DNA of 64,000 nucleotides from Methylonatrum sp040877625. Its GTDB lineage: Bacteria; Pseudomonadota; Gammaproteobacteria; Nitrococcales; Aquisalimonadaceae. The notes below the pieces were generated by a model, which saw nothing but the letters and a program-made list of their open reading frames with translations, was not told where the DNA came from and made no database searches. The DNA lies in assembly GCA_040877625.1 (NCBI GenBank), contig JBBDNK010000002.1:1-64000 (forward strand), in the 5' to 3' direction. Of the stretch, positions 17,265 through 26,330 are shown one piece after another (the stretch's first letter is position 1; each line of letters opens with the position of its first letter). A program made the position numbers and the translations under genes.

Positions 17265-18029
17265 ATGACCATCGGGCACAAGCTGCTGGGCGTGGGCCGC
17301 GAAGGCGTTATTGTCATGCATGGTTGGTTTGGAGACCACACTGTGTTCTCTCCGATGTTCAATGCGCTGGACCGGGATGGCTTCACCTATGCGTTCGTCG
17401 ACTGTCGTGGCTATGGACGCTCTCGAGAGCAGAAAGGCGATTACTCCATGAAAGAACTCGCCCAGGATGCCCTCAGTCTCGCGGAACACCTGGGTTGGGA
17501 GCGCTTTCATGTACTTGGCCATTCCATGGGTGGCCTCGGTATCCAGCAGCTCATGATCGACGCGGGTAACCGCGTAAGAAGCGCAGTGGCGGTAACGCCA
17601 GTGCCGCCCGGCGGTCTGCGCCTGCCGCCCGAGCAGCGCAGCCTCTTTGAAGCAGCGGTCGACAGCGACGACGTGCGTCGAGGCATCGTCGACTTCTCCA
17701 CTGGCGGTCGCCTGACGAGTGCCTGGGTCAACTGGGTAGTCGAGCGCTGCGCCCAGGATACGACACGAGAAGCATTCGCCGGCTATCTCGGCGCGTTCCT
17801 GGAGACTGATCTTACGGCCGACGCCAAAGGGCTCGAAACACCACTCCTGGTCGCTGTCGGACAGCACGATGCCGCGCTAACGCCCGAGCTCATGGAAAAT
17901 ACATTTCTACAATGCTATCCCAACGCCCGCCTGGAAGTTATTCCGAACGCAGGGCACTACCCGATGCAGGAAACGCCTATCCATCTTGCGGCCCTGATTG
18001 AAGCCTTCTATCACGACCACGGCCTGTAA
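17265..18029 (+). CDS. Alpha/beta-hydrolase fold protein
   Basis: 254 residues, ATG after GGGGGGT. The catalytic triad is readable: S87 in GHSMGG (85-90), D202 in VGQHDAAL, H231 in NAGHYPM. The oxyanion region is VIVMHGWFGDH near residue 16. The family includes ring-cleavage-product hydrolases, enol-lactone hydrolases and esterases, and no motif picks one. It lies 34 bp after livF and before the flavin monooxygenase pair, so it may cleave a lactone or a C-C bond in an intermediate. Confidence 0.87.
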   Translation: MTIGHKLLGVGREGVIVMHGWFGDHTVFSPMFNALDRDGFTYAFVDCRGYGRSREQKGDYSMKELAQDALSLAEHLGWERFHVLGHSMGGLGIQQLMIDAGNRVRSAVAVTPVPPGGLRLPPEQRSLFEAAVDSDDVRRGIVDFSTGGRLTSAWVNWVVERCAQDTTREAFAGYLGAFLETDLTADAKGLETPLLVAVGQHDAALTPELMENTFLQCYPNARLEVIPNAGHYPMQETPIHLAALIEAFYHDHGL

Positions 18030-18318
18030 GCTGACCAGCGTAGCCCTTGTCTCTCGCCGCCAATGCCGGCCGGTGAGCGGGAGGGTTGTGTTTGCGGCAT
18101 GACGGGCGGTGAACTGATTACCGTGGTCAAGCTCGGCTCGGGCATGTGGAAGTAGGAAATTTGATGAGCCGCGGCGGCCTGGATCGGGGGGGGGCAACAG
18201 CAGTTCACCGACTTCGCCAGATTCTTTGTCCGACCCACGGTATTTCGGTTGTTGAAGCCGGGATCTCCCTCTCTATCAATAGCCAGGAGCCGTCTCGCTC
18301 AGATGATGTAAAGGCGGG

Positions 18319-18347
18319 TTGACATCCTTTGGTACGATAATTACATT
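18319..18347 (+). promoter_or_regulatory. Sigma-70-type promoter of the monooxygenase operon
   Basis: Perfect TTGACA at 18319-18324, a 17-bp spacer, then TACATT at 18342-18347. It is followed by AT-rich leader sequence and the gene at 18401. The arms TTAC/GTAA around the -10 form a small imperfect palindrome. Upstream, 18030-18318 holds no recognised feature. Confidence 0.6.
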
Positions 18348-18400
18348 GTAGTAAATAGATTATGCAAAAAGTAATCATAAGAATGTAACAGGAGGGTCCG

Positions 18401-19453
18401 ATGTCCAAGCGCAAGGAAATAATGCGGTTCTCGATGTTTTCAGTGCAGGATCACTACCCGCCGGAGAAATTCCCGGGCCATGAGCGCGAGGTGCAGCAGC
18501 TTTATGGCGAGGTGGTCGAGCAGGCGCAGCTTGCCGAAGCGCTCGGTTACGATACAATTTTCATCGCCGAGCACCATTTCCACGAGTACGGCACGGTACC
18601 CAACCCGGCAGTGATGATGGCGCACCTGGCCGGACAAACGAAACGGATCCGCCTGGCTTCGGCTATCTCCATTCTTACCTTTCATAATCCCCTGACTGTG
18701 GCTGAGAACTACGCCATGGCCGACGTGCTCTCGGGCGGCCGTGTGTTTCTCGGCATGGGCTCCGGCTATCTCAAGCACGAATTCGAAGGCTACGGCGTCA
18801 ATGGCGCGGAGAAGCGTGAGCGCTTTGACGAGAACTTGGAAATCGTGACGCGATTGTTGAGCGGTGAACGACTCACGTACGAGGGCAAGTTCAACAAGAT
18901 CGACGCTGTGCGCCTGAATGTGCTGCCGGTTCAGCAGCCGTATCCACCCATTGCCGTGGCTATCCTGCGCAAGGAGGCCGCGTATCACGTCGGGCTCAAG
19001 GGGCACAACATGCTCTGTGTGCCCTATGGCTCGCTGGATTCCTGGGACGAATTGCCGGAACTCACCGTGGAGTTCGCCCGTGGTCGGGAGGAGGGCGGGA
19101 AGCCTGTGGAGCCCGGCGATGCGGCTTTCGTATTCCATACCCACGTCGCCGAAAGTGACGAAGCCGTGCGGCGCGCGGCGGCTGAACCTTTCGATCTCTA
19201 CGTGCGTACCCGTTTGTACGCGAAGCGCCAGACCTATGACGACATCCTTCGCAGCAGGTTAGCCCTGTTCGGCACGCCCGAAGCCGTTGCCGAGAAGCTG
19301 ATAGAACTGTACGACCTGGGTATGACGCACGTGATTACCATGCACAACTTCGGTCATATGCCGATGGAAGAAATACGGAATTCCATGCGGCTGTTTGCCG
19401 AGGAAGTCATGCCGCGCGTCCACCGCCGCCTGAAGGACCGTCAGGCCGCTTAG
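18401..19453 (+). CDS. Luciferase-like (LLM) flavin-dependent monooxygenase
   Basis: 350 residues, ATG after AGGAGGG. It has the bacterial-luciferase-like barrel: early AQLAEALGYDTIFIAEHHFHEYG, then RIRLASAISILTFHNPLTVAENYAMADVLSGGRVFLGMGSG, and AEKLIELYDLGMTHV near the C-terminus. These enzymes take reduced FMN from a partner reductase and carry out Baeyer-Villiger-type, desulfonating or hydroxylating oxygenation. The partner reductase is the next gene, 16 bp on. Substrate unknown; terpenoid ketones such as diketocamphanes are one precedent. Confidence 0.9.
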   Translation: MSKRKEIMRFSMFSVQDHYPPEKFPGHEREVQQLYGEVVEQAQLAEALGYDTIFIAEHHFHEYGTVPNPAVMMAHLAGQTKRIRLASAISILTFHNPLTVAENYAMADVLSGGRVFLGMGSGYLKHEFEGYGVNGAEKRERFDENLEIVTRLLSGERLTYEGKFNKIDAVRLNVLPVQQPYPPIAVAILRKEAAYHVGLKGHNMLCVPYGSLDSWDELPELTVEFARGREEGGKPVEPGDAAFVFHTHVAESDEAVRRAAAEPFDLYVRTRLYAKRQTYDDILRSRLALFGTPEAVAEKLIELYDLGMTHVITMHNFGHMPMEEIRNSMRLFAEEVMPRVHRRLKDRQAA

Positions 19454-19469
19454 TGAGCAGGAGGGGCAT

Positions 19470-20006
19470 ATGTCCACCAGCCAAGCTATTACGGGTTCTA
19501 CTGAGGTGGACCGGAAACCGATCAACCCTCGGGATCTGCGCAGTGCTCTTGGGGGCTTTGCCACGGGGGTCACCATTGTCACCACGCAATGCGAGGAGTG
19601 GGGCCCGGTTGGCCTCACGGTAAATTCCTTTTCGTCGGTGTCCCTGGACCCGCCGCTGGTGTTGTGGAGCTTGTCGCGGCACTCGCCTAGCCTGAAGGCC
19701 TTTCAAGCCAATTCTCACTTTGCCATCAATGTCCTGGCAGCCGACCAGCAGGAGTTGTCCAATCGTTTCGCGCAACCGATACCGGAAAAGTTTCGCGGCG
19801 TGAGTTGGCATGGGGGGATAGCCGATCTGCCTCTGCTCGAGGGTTGCGTGGCCACCTTCGAATGTCGCACGCGTCATCAGGTGGACGGTGGCGACCACGT
19901 GATTTTCATAGGCGAAGTTGAAGAGTTCGCACACCGTACTGTAGAACCGTTGCTGTTTCTGGCCGGCCGCTACCACAAGGCCCAGCCGCTGATACAAGGT
20001 GGTTAA
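19470..20006 (+). CDS. Flavin reductase-domain protein (two-component monooxygenase partner)
   Basis: 178 residues, ATG after AGGAGGGG. It has the flavin-reductase-like (FMN-binding split barrel) fold: LRSALGGFATGVTIVTT, GLTVNSFSSVSLDPPLVLWSLSRHSPSL, FAINVLAADQQ, and the C-terminal FLAGRYHK. It would supply FMNH2 from NAD(P)H to the luciferase-like enzyme encoded just before it, the usual HpaC/Fred-type arrangement. The length is normal. Confidence 0.9.
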   Translation: MSTSQAITGSTEVDRKPINPRDLRSALGGFATGVTIVTTQCEEWGPVGLTVNSFSSVSLDPPLVLWSLSRHSPSLKAFQANSHFAINVLAADQQELSNRFAQPIPEKFRGVSWHGGIADLPLLEGCVATFECRTRHQVDGGDHVIFIGEVEEFAHRTVEPLLFLAGRYHKAQPLIQGG

Positions 20007-20039
20007 CTACAATAGACAACAATCGCCGGAGGAGAGAAA

Positions 20040-21059
20040 ATGGGAACGCAAGTATGGAAAGGCTGTGTACTGGCTGCTGTTGGAGCACTGTTCGCATCAT
20101 CCGCGCAGGCGCAAACGGTACTTACCCTGAACCGCTGGCTGCCACCAAACCACTTTATCAATACTGAGGTACTGGAGCCTTGGGCGGCGGACGTGGAGCA
20201 GGCAACAGAGGGTCGGGTTCGAATAGACATTCCATCGTCGTCCCTGGGCCCGCCACCGCGCCAGTTTGATCTCGCCCGGCGAGGTGTGGCCGATATCACT
20301 TGGAGCACCCAGGGTTATACCCCGGGTCGTTTCGTGACCAGCGAAGGGGTCGAGCTGCCCTTCTTGAGCAATAGCGCCGAGGCCCTTTCCGTAGCATTCT
20401 GGCGGACGCACAACGACTACTTTGCTGAGGCGGATGAATACAGCGGGGTCAAGGTACTCTCGTTGCACGTGCAACCGCCTGGCTCGTTGTTCACCGCTCG
20501 GCAGCGCGTGGAAAGCCTGAGCGATATAAGAAACCTGAGTATTCGAGTGATCAACCCGGCCACCTCCAGGTTGCTGGAAGCCTTTGATGGCGTACCAATA
20601 TCCGCGCCGGTGGGACAGGCGTATGAAATGCTATCGCGTGGCGTGATTGACGGCACTTTCCTGACCACCGATAGCATGCCCAACTTGAATTTATGGGGGC
20701 ACCTCAACCACCTGCTGACGGTAGACGGCGGGTTCTACAATACGAGCTTTTTTCTCGTCATGAACAGGGCGAGCTGGGACCGGCTTTCCGAAGCGGACCA
20801 GCAGGCAATAGAGAGCATATCGGGAGAGGCTTTCTCGAAGCGGGTCGGTCGTATCTGGGATGACAAGCATGCAAAGGCCCTAGAGGAATTTGAAGCACGT
20901 GCCGGCACAACCCACACCCGCGTAGAAGGGAAGGAGCTCGAGCGACTCAGGAATGCATTGGCGACAGCCGAGCCAGAATGGATTGCGTCGGTGCAGGAGA
21001 AGGGCGTGAATGGCGAGGCCGCGCTGGAGATGCTTCGGCGTGAGGTGGCCGACTACTAG
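20040..21059 (+). CDS. dctP: TRAP transporter substrate-binding protein (DctP type)
   Basis: 339 residues, ATG after GGAGGAGAGAAA. The signal peptide of about 24 residues ends SSAQA. The DctP fold is recognisable: LTLNRWLPPNHFINTEVLEPWAADVEQAT at the start, GVADITWSTQGYTPGRF, and the helix region LSEADQQAIESISGEAF. TRAP receptors bind organic acids in the periplasm. The membrane subunits dctQM lie 4.7 kb away at 25812-27619, with other genes between. A strong hairpin follows the stop. Confidence 0.9.
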   Translation: MGTQVWKGCVLAAVGALFASSAQAQTVLTLNRWLPPNHFINTEVLEPWAADVEQATEGRVRIDIPSSSLGPPPRQFDLARRGVADITWSTQGYTPGRFVTSEGVELPFLSNSAEALSVAFWRTHNDYFAEADEYSGVKVLSLHVQPPGSLFTARQRVESLSDIRNLSIRVINPATSRLLEAFDGVPISAPVGQAYEMLSRGVIDGTFLTTDSMPNLNLWGHLNHLLTVDGGFYNTSFFLVMNRASWDRLSEADQQAIESISGEAFSKRVGRIWDDKHAKALEEFEARAGTTHTRVEGKELERLRNALATAEPEWIASVQEKGVNGEAALEMLRREVADY

Positions 21060-21066
21060 GGAGACA

Positions 21067-21104
21067 CTGAGAACAGGAGGCGGATTGCCGTCTCCTGTTC
21101 TCAG
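21067..21104 (+). terminator. Strong hairpin after dctP
   Basis: CTGAGAACAGGAG (21067-21079) pairs perfectly with CTCCTGTTCTCAG (21092-21104). Four further inner pairs leave an ATTG loop. No T tract follows. It may act as an mRNA-stabilising or partial-termination element after the binding-protein gene rather than a full intrinsic terminator. Confidence 0.65.
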
Positions 21105-21132
21105 AACCATCCAGTAAACCAGGGGGCGACCC

Positions 21133-21639
21133 ATGAGTATTCGCATCACAGGGCTTCATCATGTCGCCTGGCGTTGCGCAGACGCCGAGCAGACCCGGCA
21201 GTTCTATGAGGACGTGCTGGGCCTGCCGTTGGCACATATCATCAAGGCGGACTCCGTGCCGTCAACCGGCGAGCAGATGCCCTACGTCCACCTGTTTTTC
21301 GAGTTTGCGGATGGGTCCTATATTGCCTTCTTTGACGTCGATGACGGCAAGGGAAACACGCTGCACCCGGAGATGCCGCAATGGATCCCCCATTTTGCCA
21401 TGGAACTGGATAGCCGCGAGGCTCTGCTCGACATGAAAGAACGCTTGTTGGCAGAGGGTGTCGAGGTGATTGGGCCGGTCGACCACCACTTTGTGGAATC
21501 CATCTACTTCTTCGATCCCAATGGCGTCAGGCTCGAGTTCTCGACTCGCACCCAACCTGAGTCCTACTTGATAGAGGCCAAGCGCAGGGCCCGAGGGGCC
21601 TTGGACGAATGGACTCAGACGAAGCGCGCCCGGATCTGA
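21133..21639 (+). CDS. VOC-family protein, putative extradiol-type dioxygenase
   Basis: 168 residues, single vicinal-oxygen-chelate unit. Likely metal ligands are H10 (GLHHVAW), H87 (PHFAM) and E135 (RLEFST), the 2-His-1-carboxylate set. It shares clear blocks with the island's second VOC protein at 27770: VPSTG, FADGSYIAFF/MKDGSTIAFF and VIGPVDH. The pair are paralogues. VOC proteins also include glyoxalases and epimerases, so ring cleavage is a proposal from context. It is placed between dctP and an alpha/beta hydrolase. Confidence 0.8.
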   Translation: MSIRITGLHHVAWRCADAEQTRQFYEDVLGLPLAHIIKADSVPSTGEQMPYVHLFFEFADGSYIAFFDVDDGKGNTLHPEMPQWIPHFAMELDSREALLDMKERLLAEGVEVIGPVDHHFVESIYFFDPNGVRLEFSTRTQPESYLIEAKRRARGALDEWTQTKRARI

Positions 21640-21749
21640 TAACGCGTTCAGTACACGACGCTGCTCCCGTCTAGCTGCAGTCCTTCGGCGGTGCCCGCAT
21701 GCCGCGGATTGATGGGGCTGCTGCCCAACACCGTAAAGAGGCTGACGGA

Positions 21750-22934
21750 ATGATTGAGAAGAACTACGACGTTGCCAATGAATGGGTTCACGTCCATTTC
21801 GACGAAAAGGCCTCCTTCGTGGAGACCTATGGCTTTTCCGGAAGCCAGGGGACCGTGAACCTCGAAGGGATTCTCCTTAAACCGGTTAACGTGCCTTCCC
21901 GTACTCTGTTGGTTTTCATGCATCCTGCTTCGACCCTGCAGTTGCTCCCGATGCCTCGGCGGCTCGCTTCGATGGGGTTTCACGTGCTTTGCGCTGGCAG
22001 TCGGTTTGTCAAGAACGATGCCGCGTTGATCTTTGAGAAGGTCATCATCGATCTTGGTGCCTATATCCGAACCGCCAAGGAGCAATGGGGATACGACAAG
22101 ATCGTGCTCGTGGGCTGGAGTGGCGGCGGCTCGCTTGCCACGTTTTATCAGTCACAAGCCGAGAATCCGACCATTGTGGCGACCCCCGCGGGGGATTCGG
22201 TTGATATCCCAGGGGCAGCGCTGATCCCCGCTGACGCGGTTGTCTATCAGGCTGCCCATATCTCCCGTGCCCTGATGCTAGCGGAGATGATTGATCCGTC
22301 GGTGAACAACGAACTCAATCCGGACCACCGCACCCTTGAGCTGGATATCTACGACCCGCGTAATCCAAACCAGCCGCCTTATTCCGAGGCTTTCCTGGCG
22401 GAGTTCCGCAGCGCGCAGTTAAGGAGGGTGCGCAAGATCAGAGCCTGGGTTCAGGAGATGTTGGCGGAGTTGAAGCACCGCAACACAGGCGAGATGGAGC
22501 GCGGGTTTGTAACCCATCGCACCATGGCGGACCCAAGATTCCTCGATCCGGCTATAGAGCCAAATGGACGCCGGCCTGGCTGGTGCTACATGGGCAATCC
22601 CGAGACGGTAAACAATGGGCCGGTTGCGCTTGGACGCTTCTCTACTTTGCGCTCTTGGCTGTCCCAGTGGTCCATCGATGATAGCAATGTAGACGCCGTC
22701 GCCTGTGCCGCGAAGATCTCGGTGCCGTTCCTGTCGATCGAGAACGAGGCCGACGATGCTGTACCGCAGCCTCATACGCTCAGAGTTTATGAAGCAGCTG
22801 GCAGTGTTGATAAAACATTCAGAGCGATCGAGGGCGCTACCCACTATTATAAAGGCCAGCCCGAGCTGCTGGACAAGGCGGCGGGTACGCTTCAACAGTG
22901 GCTGGGCGAACGGGGGCTTCTGGGGCGAACCTGA
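21750..22934 (+). CDS. Alpha/beta-hydrolase family protein (long form)
   Basis: 394 residues from ATG 21750 after AAGAGG; an in-frame ATG at 21699 would add 17 residues and lacks a good ribosome site. The nucleophile elbow is GWSGGG (122-127, S124) after IVLVGW. An acidic residue in IENEADDAVP and a histidine in EGATHYYKG complete a plausible triad. A large insertion of about 150 residues separates elbow and acid, forming a cap. The substrate is unknown. It follows the VOC gene and may act on its product. Confidence 0.8.
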   Translation: MIEKNYDVANEWVHVHFDEKASFVETYGFSGSQGTVNLEGILLKPVNVPSRTLLVFMHPASTLQLLPMPRRLASMGFHVLCAGSRFVKNDAALIFEKVIIDLGAYIRTAKEQWGYDKIVLVGWSGGGSLATFYQSQAENPTIVATPAGDSVDIPGAALIPADAVVYQAAHISRALMLAEMIDPSVNNELNPDHRTLELDIYDPRNPNQPPYSEAFLAEFRSAQLRRVRKIRAWVQEMLAELKHRNTGEMERGFVTHRTMADPRFLDPAIEPNGRRPGWCYMGNPETVNNGPVALGRFSTLRSWLSQWSIDDSNVDAVACAAKISVPFLSIENEADDAVPQPHTLRVYEAAGSVDKTFRAIEGATHYYKGQPELLDKAAGTLQQWLGERGLLGRT

Positions 22935-23450
22935 CCTTGTGGGCAAGGCTTGTGCTCATCCTGCCGGGTACTGACCTATGCAAGCGAGATGTCTGAACAT
23001 GGATCGCCTGTGCGAATGGATATGCACGGTCTACACACGGTTGCCGGCAATGGCGATCTCACCATTCGATTTTCACGGCGTTGTCGTCGCCCTCGGATAC
23101 GCCTGGTACGGCCAACATTGACTTCGTTGTTATCCCGGTTCGCTGGCATTCATGTTCGAAAGCCGTGATGTGTTTCAGCCGACCGCTCAGGCGATATCTG
23201 CCGGCTTCAGACAGCGTGATTACGTCGATGTTTGGCAGGGGCTGAAGTCTCAGCTTACGCAGAATCGGCGTTAGCCATTCCAGGAATGTACACGTCCGCT
23301 GAAGGCGTTCCAATGATCCGAGCGCATTGTGGACTCATGCGTAGTAGCCAGACTTGGGAGGGCTTGCGGGAGCGACATCCTGCACATATTGACCTCTGCG
23401 CACTTCCGCAGCAGAATCGGCGGGCTTCCCAGCCCCATAGAGGACTTCCG
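22935..23450. other. Intergenic region upstream of iclR-type gene
   Basis: About 515 bp. A reverse open frame of 84 codons (23059-23313) has no recognisable domain and no good ribosome site. I see no RNA or repeat. Confidence 0.4.
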
Positions 23451-24245
23451 ATGAGCGAGACCGAGCTGAAGGTCCGCCAGGGCGTGCAATCAGTTGAGAC
23501 GGGTCTGCGCATTGCGCGCTGTCTCGCGGCCAACTCCCAGCCAATGCCGCTGAAAGATATATCGCAAGCATCCGGCATTGCTGCCGCCAAAGTACACCGT
23601 TACCTCGTGAGCATGGCGCGGGCAGGTCTGGTCGAGCAGCAGCCGGAAACGGGACTGTATGATCTCGGACCACTGGCGCTCGAGTTTGGTGTTGCCGCGC
23701 TCGAGCGTTTGGACGTGGTAGAGCTTGCGGTACGGACGTTGCGGCGGCTGCGCGATGATCTCGATGAAACGGTCGCGCTTTCGATCTGGGGTAGCCATGG
23801 GACTACCATCGTGCGCTGGTTTGACAGTTCCCAATCGGTGATCGTCAACGTTCGGCTGGGCTCGGTACTGCCATTGCTTACCTCTGCCAGCGGCAAGTGT
23901 TTTCTTGCCCACCTGCCGTCCAAAGTCACTGAGCCATTCGTCCACGCTGAGTTGGCGGATCCGGCGTCGCCCTATAGCACCTTGGATGAAGTGCAGGCGT
24001 TGGCTGATGGTGCGCGAGCGGAGGGTCTTGGGCGGGTCGTTGGGGAGGTTCTCGCCGGCATATCCGGTTTGGCCGGGCCTATCTTCAATCAGCAGGGAGA
24101 GATTGTTGCGGCCGTCGCCGCGCTTGGGCCAGAACAGCGCTTTGATGCGAGCCTTGATGGCAAAGTCGCCCGTGCCTTGCGAGCGGAGACCGCCGAACTC
24201 TCCCAACGATTGGGATACCGTGAGCATCTGTCAACAGGCTCCTGA
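23451..24245 (+). CDS. IclR-family transcriptional regulator
   Basis: 264 residues from ATG 23451 after AGAGG; the open frame continues upstream but that part resembles nothing. The winged helix at about 15-75 reads SVETGLRIARCLAANSQPM..ISQASGIAAAKVHRYLVSMARAGLV. The IclR effector domain follows from about 85, with GSVLPLLTSASGKCFLAHLP and the C-terminal ISGLAGPIFNQQGEIVAAVAALGP. IclR proteins commonly control aromatic-acid catabolism (PcaR, PobR). It may control the oxygenase/hydrolase genes before it, the convergent exporter, or both. Confidence 0.9.
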   Translation: MSETELKVRQGVQSVETGLRIARCLAANSQPMPLKDISQASGIAAAKVHRYLVSMARAGLVEQQPETGLYDLGPLALEFGVAALERLDVVELAVRTLRRLRDDLDETVALSIWGSHGTTIVRWFDSSQSVIVNVRLGSVLPLLTSASGKCFLAHLPSKVTEPFVHAELADPASPYSTLDEVQALADGARAEGLGRVVGEVLAGISGLAGPIFNQQGEIVAAVAALGPEQRFDASLDGKVARALRAETAELSQRLGYREHLSTGS

Positions 24246-24280
24246 CCCCGGTTCGCAACCGACGTCACGGCCTGCTGCGG

Positions 24281-25510
24281 TTAGCCTTCGTGCCGGCTCG
24301 ACTGGAGCGTGGCATCGAGCTGAGCAACAGATGGCCGCGGAGTGACCAGTTTGTAGGCCACAAGGGCACCAGCCCCACACAGGGCGATGGCGAATACCAT
24401 TGGCCGAGCAGTGTCCTCATGAAGGTGGCCGACCAGGCCGCTGGCCACTGCGGCGGCGCTCATCTGTATGAACCCCATCAATGCCGCGGCTGTTCCCGCC
24501 ATATGCTGAAAGGGCGTCAGGGCGCCGACGATCAGGTGCGGTATCATGAGCCCCGCCCCAATTGCGTAGATCAGGTACACACCAACTATCAAAACCGGTG
24601 ATGCCAGGTTTGCGAGCACCAGCATCACCAATAGAGCACCGGAGGCACACAACATTGCGCCCCCTGTCGTGATCAGTCCGCGGGGGACATATCGGCGACT
24701 CAGCCTCGCGCCCATCAGATTGCCGGCTATGAAAGCCCCTGTCAGGAGCATGAAATACCAGCCGAAATGATGCTCGGACACCCCAAGCAGGCTGATCAGC
24801 ACGAACGGGGATCCGGCGATGAATCCGTAATGGCCCGCAAACATCAGGCTTAAGCCAAGTGCGTTCCCCAGAAAGGTGCGATTGACGGCAACCTCGCAAT
24901 AGTTGCGCAGAACGGAAGCCGCGCGAAGTGCTTGCCGGCGCTCCGGAGGCAAGGACTCGGGCAGATTGAAGGCCACAACCATTAACACGACTGCGGCGTA
25001 TAAGGTCAGAAGGACGAAGATCGAGGGCCAGGTAAACCACACCAGCAGCAACCCTCCCACCACGGGCGCGATAGCGGGTGCCAGCGCGGCCGTGCTCCCC
25101 ATGTAGGCGAGCCTGCGGGTCGCCTCTAGCCCCTCAAAGGCGTCGCGGATGATGGCTTGCGCCAATACCATCCCGGCGGCGGCGCCGAAGCCCTGGAGGA
25201 ATCGGTAACCGAGCAGAACGGCGATGTGGTTCGCCAATATGCAGCCAATACTGCCTAGACAAAACAACGCCAGGCCCGTCACGACAACCGGTTTTCGGCC
25301 GAGCCGGTCGGCAACCGGCCCGAACATCAGCTGGGCCATTCCCAGGCCTATCACATATGCACTTAACGTCAACTGGATCTGATCAGCACTCACGTCAAGC
25401 GACTGCGCCATGGCGGGAAAGGCGGGCAGATACATCGACGTGGCAAGCGGTCCTAGGGCGACCATGCCCGCTAGCACGAGCACGGTGGCCAGAGACGTGG
25501 GTTTGATCAT
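24281..25510 (-). CDS. Bcr/CflA-family MFS exporter
   Basis: 409 residues, about 12 membrane segments. The N-terminal block MVALGPLATSMYLPAFPAMAQSL, the QLTLSAYVIGLGMAQLMFGPVADRLGRKPV loop, and RFLQGFGAAAGMVLAQAIIRD are diagnostic of drug:H+ antiporter 1 Bcr/CflA members. It would pump a toxic substrate or intermediate out of the cell. It is convergent with the IclR gene and faces away from dctQ. Confidence 0.9.
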   Translation of the reverse strand: MIKPTSLATVLVLAGMVALGPLATSMYLPAFPAMAQSLDVSADQIQLTLSAYVIGLGMAQLMFGPVADRLGRKPVVVTGLALFCLGSIGCILANHIAVLLGYRFLQGFGAAAGMVLAQAIIRDAFEGLEATRRLAYMGSTAALAPAIAPVVGGLLLVWFTWPSIFVLLTLYAAVVLMVVAFNLPESLPPERRQALRAASVLRNYCEVAVNRTFLGNALGLSLMFAGHYGFIAGSPFVLISLLGVSEHHFGWYFMLLTGAFIAGNLMGARLSRRYVPRGLITTGGAMLCASGALLVMLVLANLASPVLIVGVYLIYAIGAGLMIPHLIVGALTPFQHMAGTAAALMGFIQMSAAAVASGLVGHLHEDTARPMVFAIALCGAGALVAYKLVTPRPSVAQLDATLQSSRHEG

Positions 25511-25652
25511 GCGCGATCCAGTGGTTGCTCGACGGGGCTCCCGTTTATGCGCGAGGGTCAGCCGTTGGTCAGCTTGGCCGTGAATGCCGAGCGTGTTCGC
25601 TCGCTTGCCGCATAGGCCCTGTTCGTACTATATCGGTTGGAGAGGGGTACGG

Positions 25653-25676
25653 CTGTCCCCCCAGCCGGGGACAGAC
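25653..25676. repeat. REP-like inverted repeat, copy 3
   Basis: CTGTCCCC, loop CCAGCC, GGGGACAG, then ACG. It lies in the promoter gap between the MFS gene (leftward) and dctQ (rightward). Confidence 0.65.
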
Positions 25677-25811
25677 GTCGCTGCTACGCTGTGTCATCGT
25701 CGAAACCGAAGATTCGGCCCTGCACTATTCGGCGTGGGATTATTGGTAAACTAGGTTTAAGGTTGGCATGTGATAAGCAGGCGCGACGTGCGCTACTGGA
25801 GCATTTTTGCA

Positions 25812-26330
25812 ATGCGTTCTGTCAACGCTACGCCCGAATCCTCCCGGCTTGCTCGACTACTGTTGCTTACCTTGGGCAGTGTGGTCGGATTGTTGATCTT
25901 TTCGATGATGCTCTTGACGTTCACCGACGTAATAGGGCGGTATTTCCTTAATTTGTCGATTCGCGGTGCCCATGAAATCACCGGCGTGCTGCTGGCGGTC
26001 ATTGTGTTCGGTGCCCTGCCGCTTACAACCGCATTCCGTGAGCACGTGAAAGTGTCCCTGTTCGATACTGCCTTTCGCGGCCGAGCGCGGGTGGCGCGCG
26101 ACGTGGTGGTTGCATTGATCAGCCTGGTGACGCTTGCCGGTTTCGCCTGGCTGCTTTGGGACGAAGCGAATCAACTGGCCATGTATGGCGACCGAAGCCT
26201 GTTCCTGCGGATTCCCTATGCGCCAATCGCTTATTTCATGTCGCTCATGAGCGGATTGGCTGCGTTGGTGGTGTTGGCATTACTGGTCAACGACATGGTT
26301 GATCTCGTTCGTAAGCCCAGGAGATCTTGA
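25812..26330 (+). CDS. dctQ: TRAP transporter small permease (DctQ type)
   Basis: 172 residues from ATG 25812, with GGAG 10 nt before it; a GTG at 25770 in frame is an alternative giving 186 residues. It has four membrane helices with the family pattern LLIFSMMLLTFTDVIGRYFLNLSIRGAHEITG and FREHVKVSLFD. It forms the membrane complex with DctM, whose start overlaps its stop by four bases. The matching receptor gene dctP is at 20040. Confidence 0.9.
   Translation: MRSVNATPESSRLARLLLLTLGSVVGLLIFSMMLLTFTDVIGRYFLNLSIRGAHEITGVLLAVIVFGALPLTTAFREHVKVSLFDTAFRGRARVARDVVVALISLVTLAGFAWLLWDEANQLAMYGDRSLFLRIPYAPIAYFMSLMSGLAALVVLALLVNDMVDLVRKPRRS

Noticed and set aside
18347..18362. TGTAGTAAATAGATTA, a possible HexR box in the island
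   Set aside because: Only the left arm matches; the right arm is degenerate and the gene behind it has no link to sugar metabolism.
23059..23313. 84-codon reverse ORF upstream of the IclR gene
   Set aside because: No recognisable domain, no clear ribosome site and no neighbour in the same direction; coding not supported.
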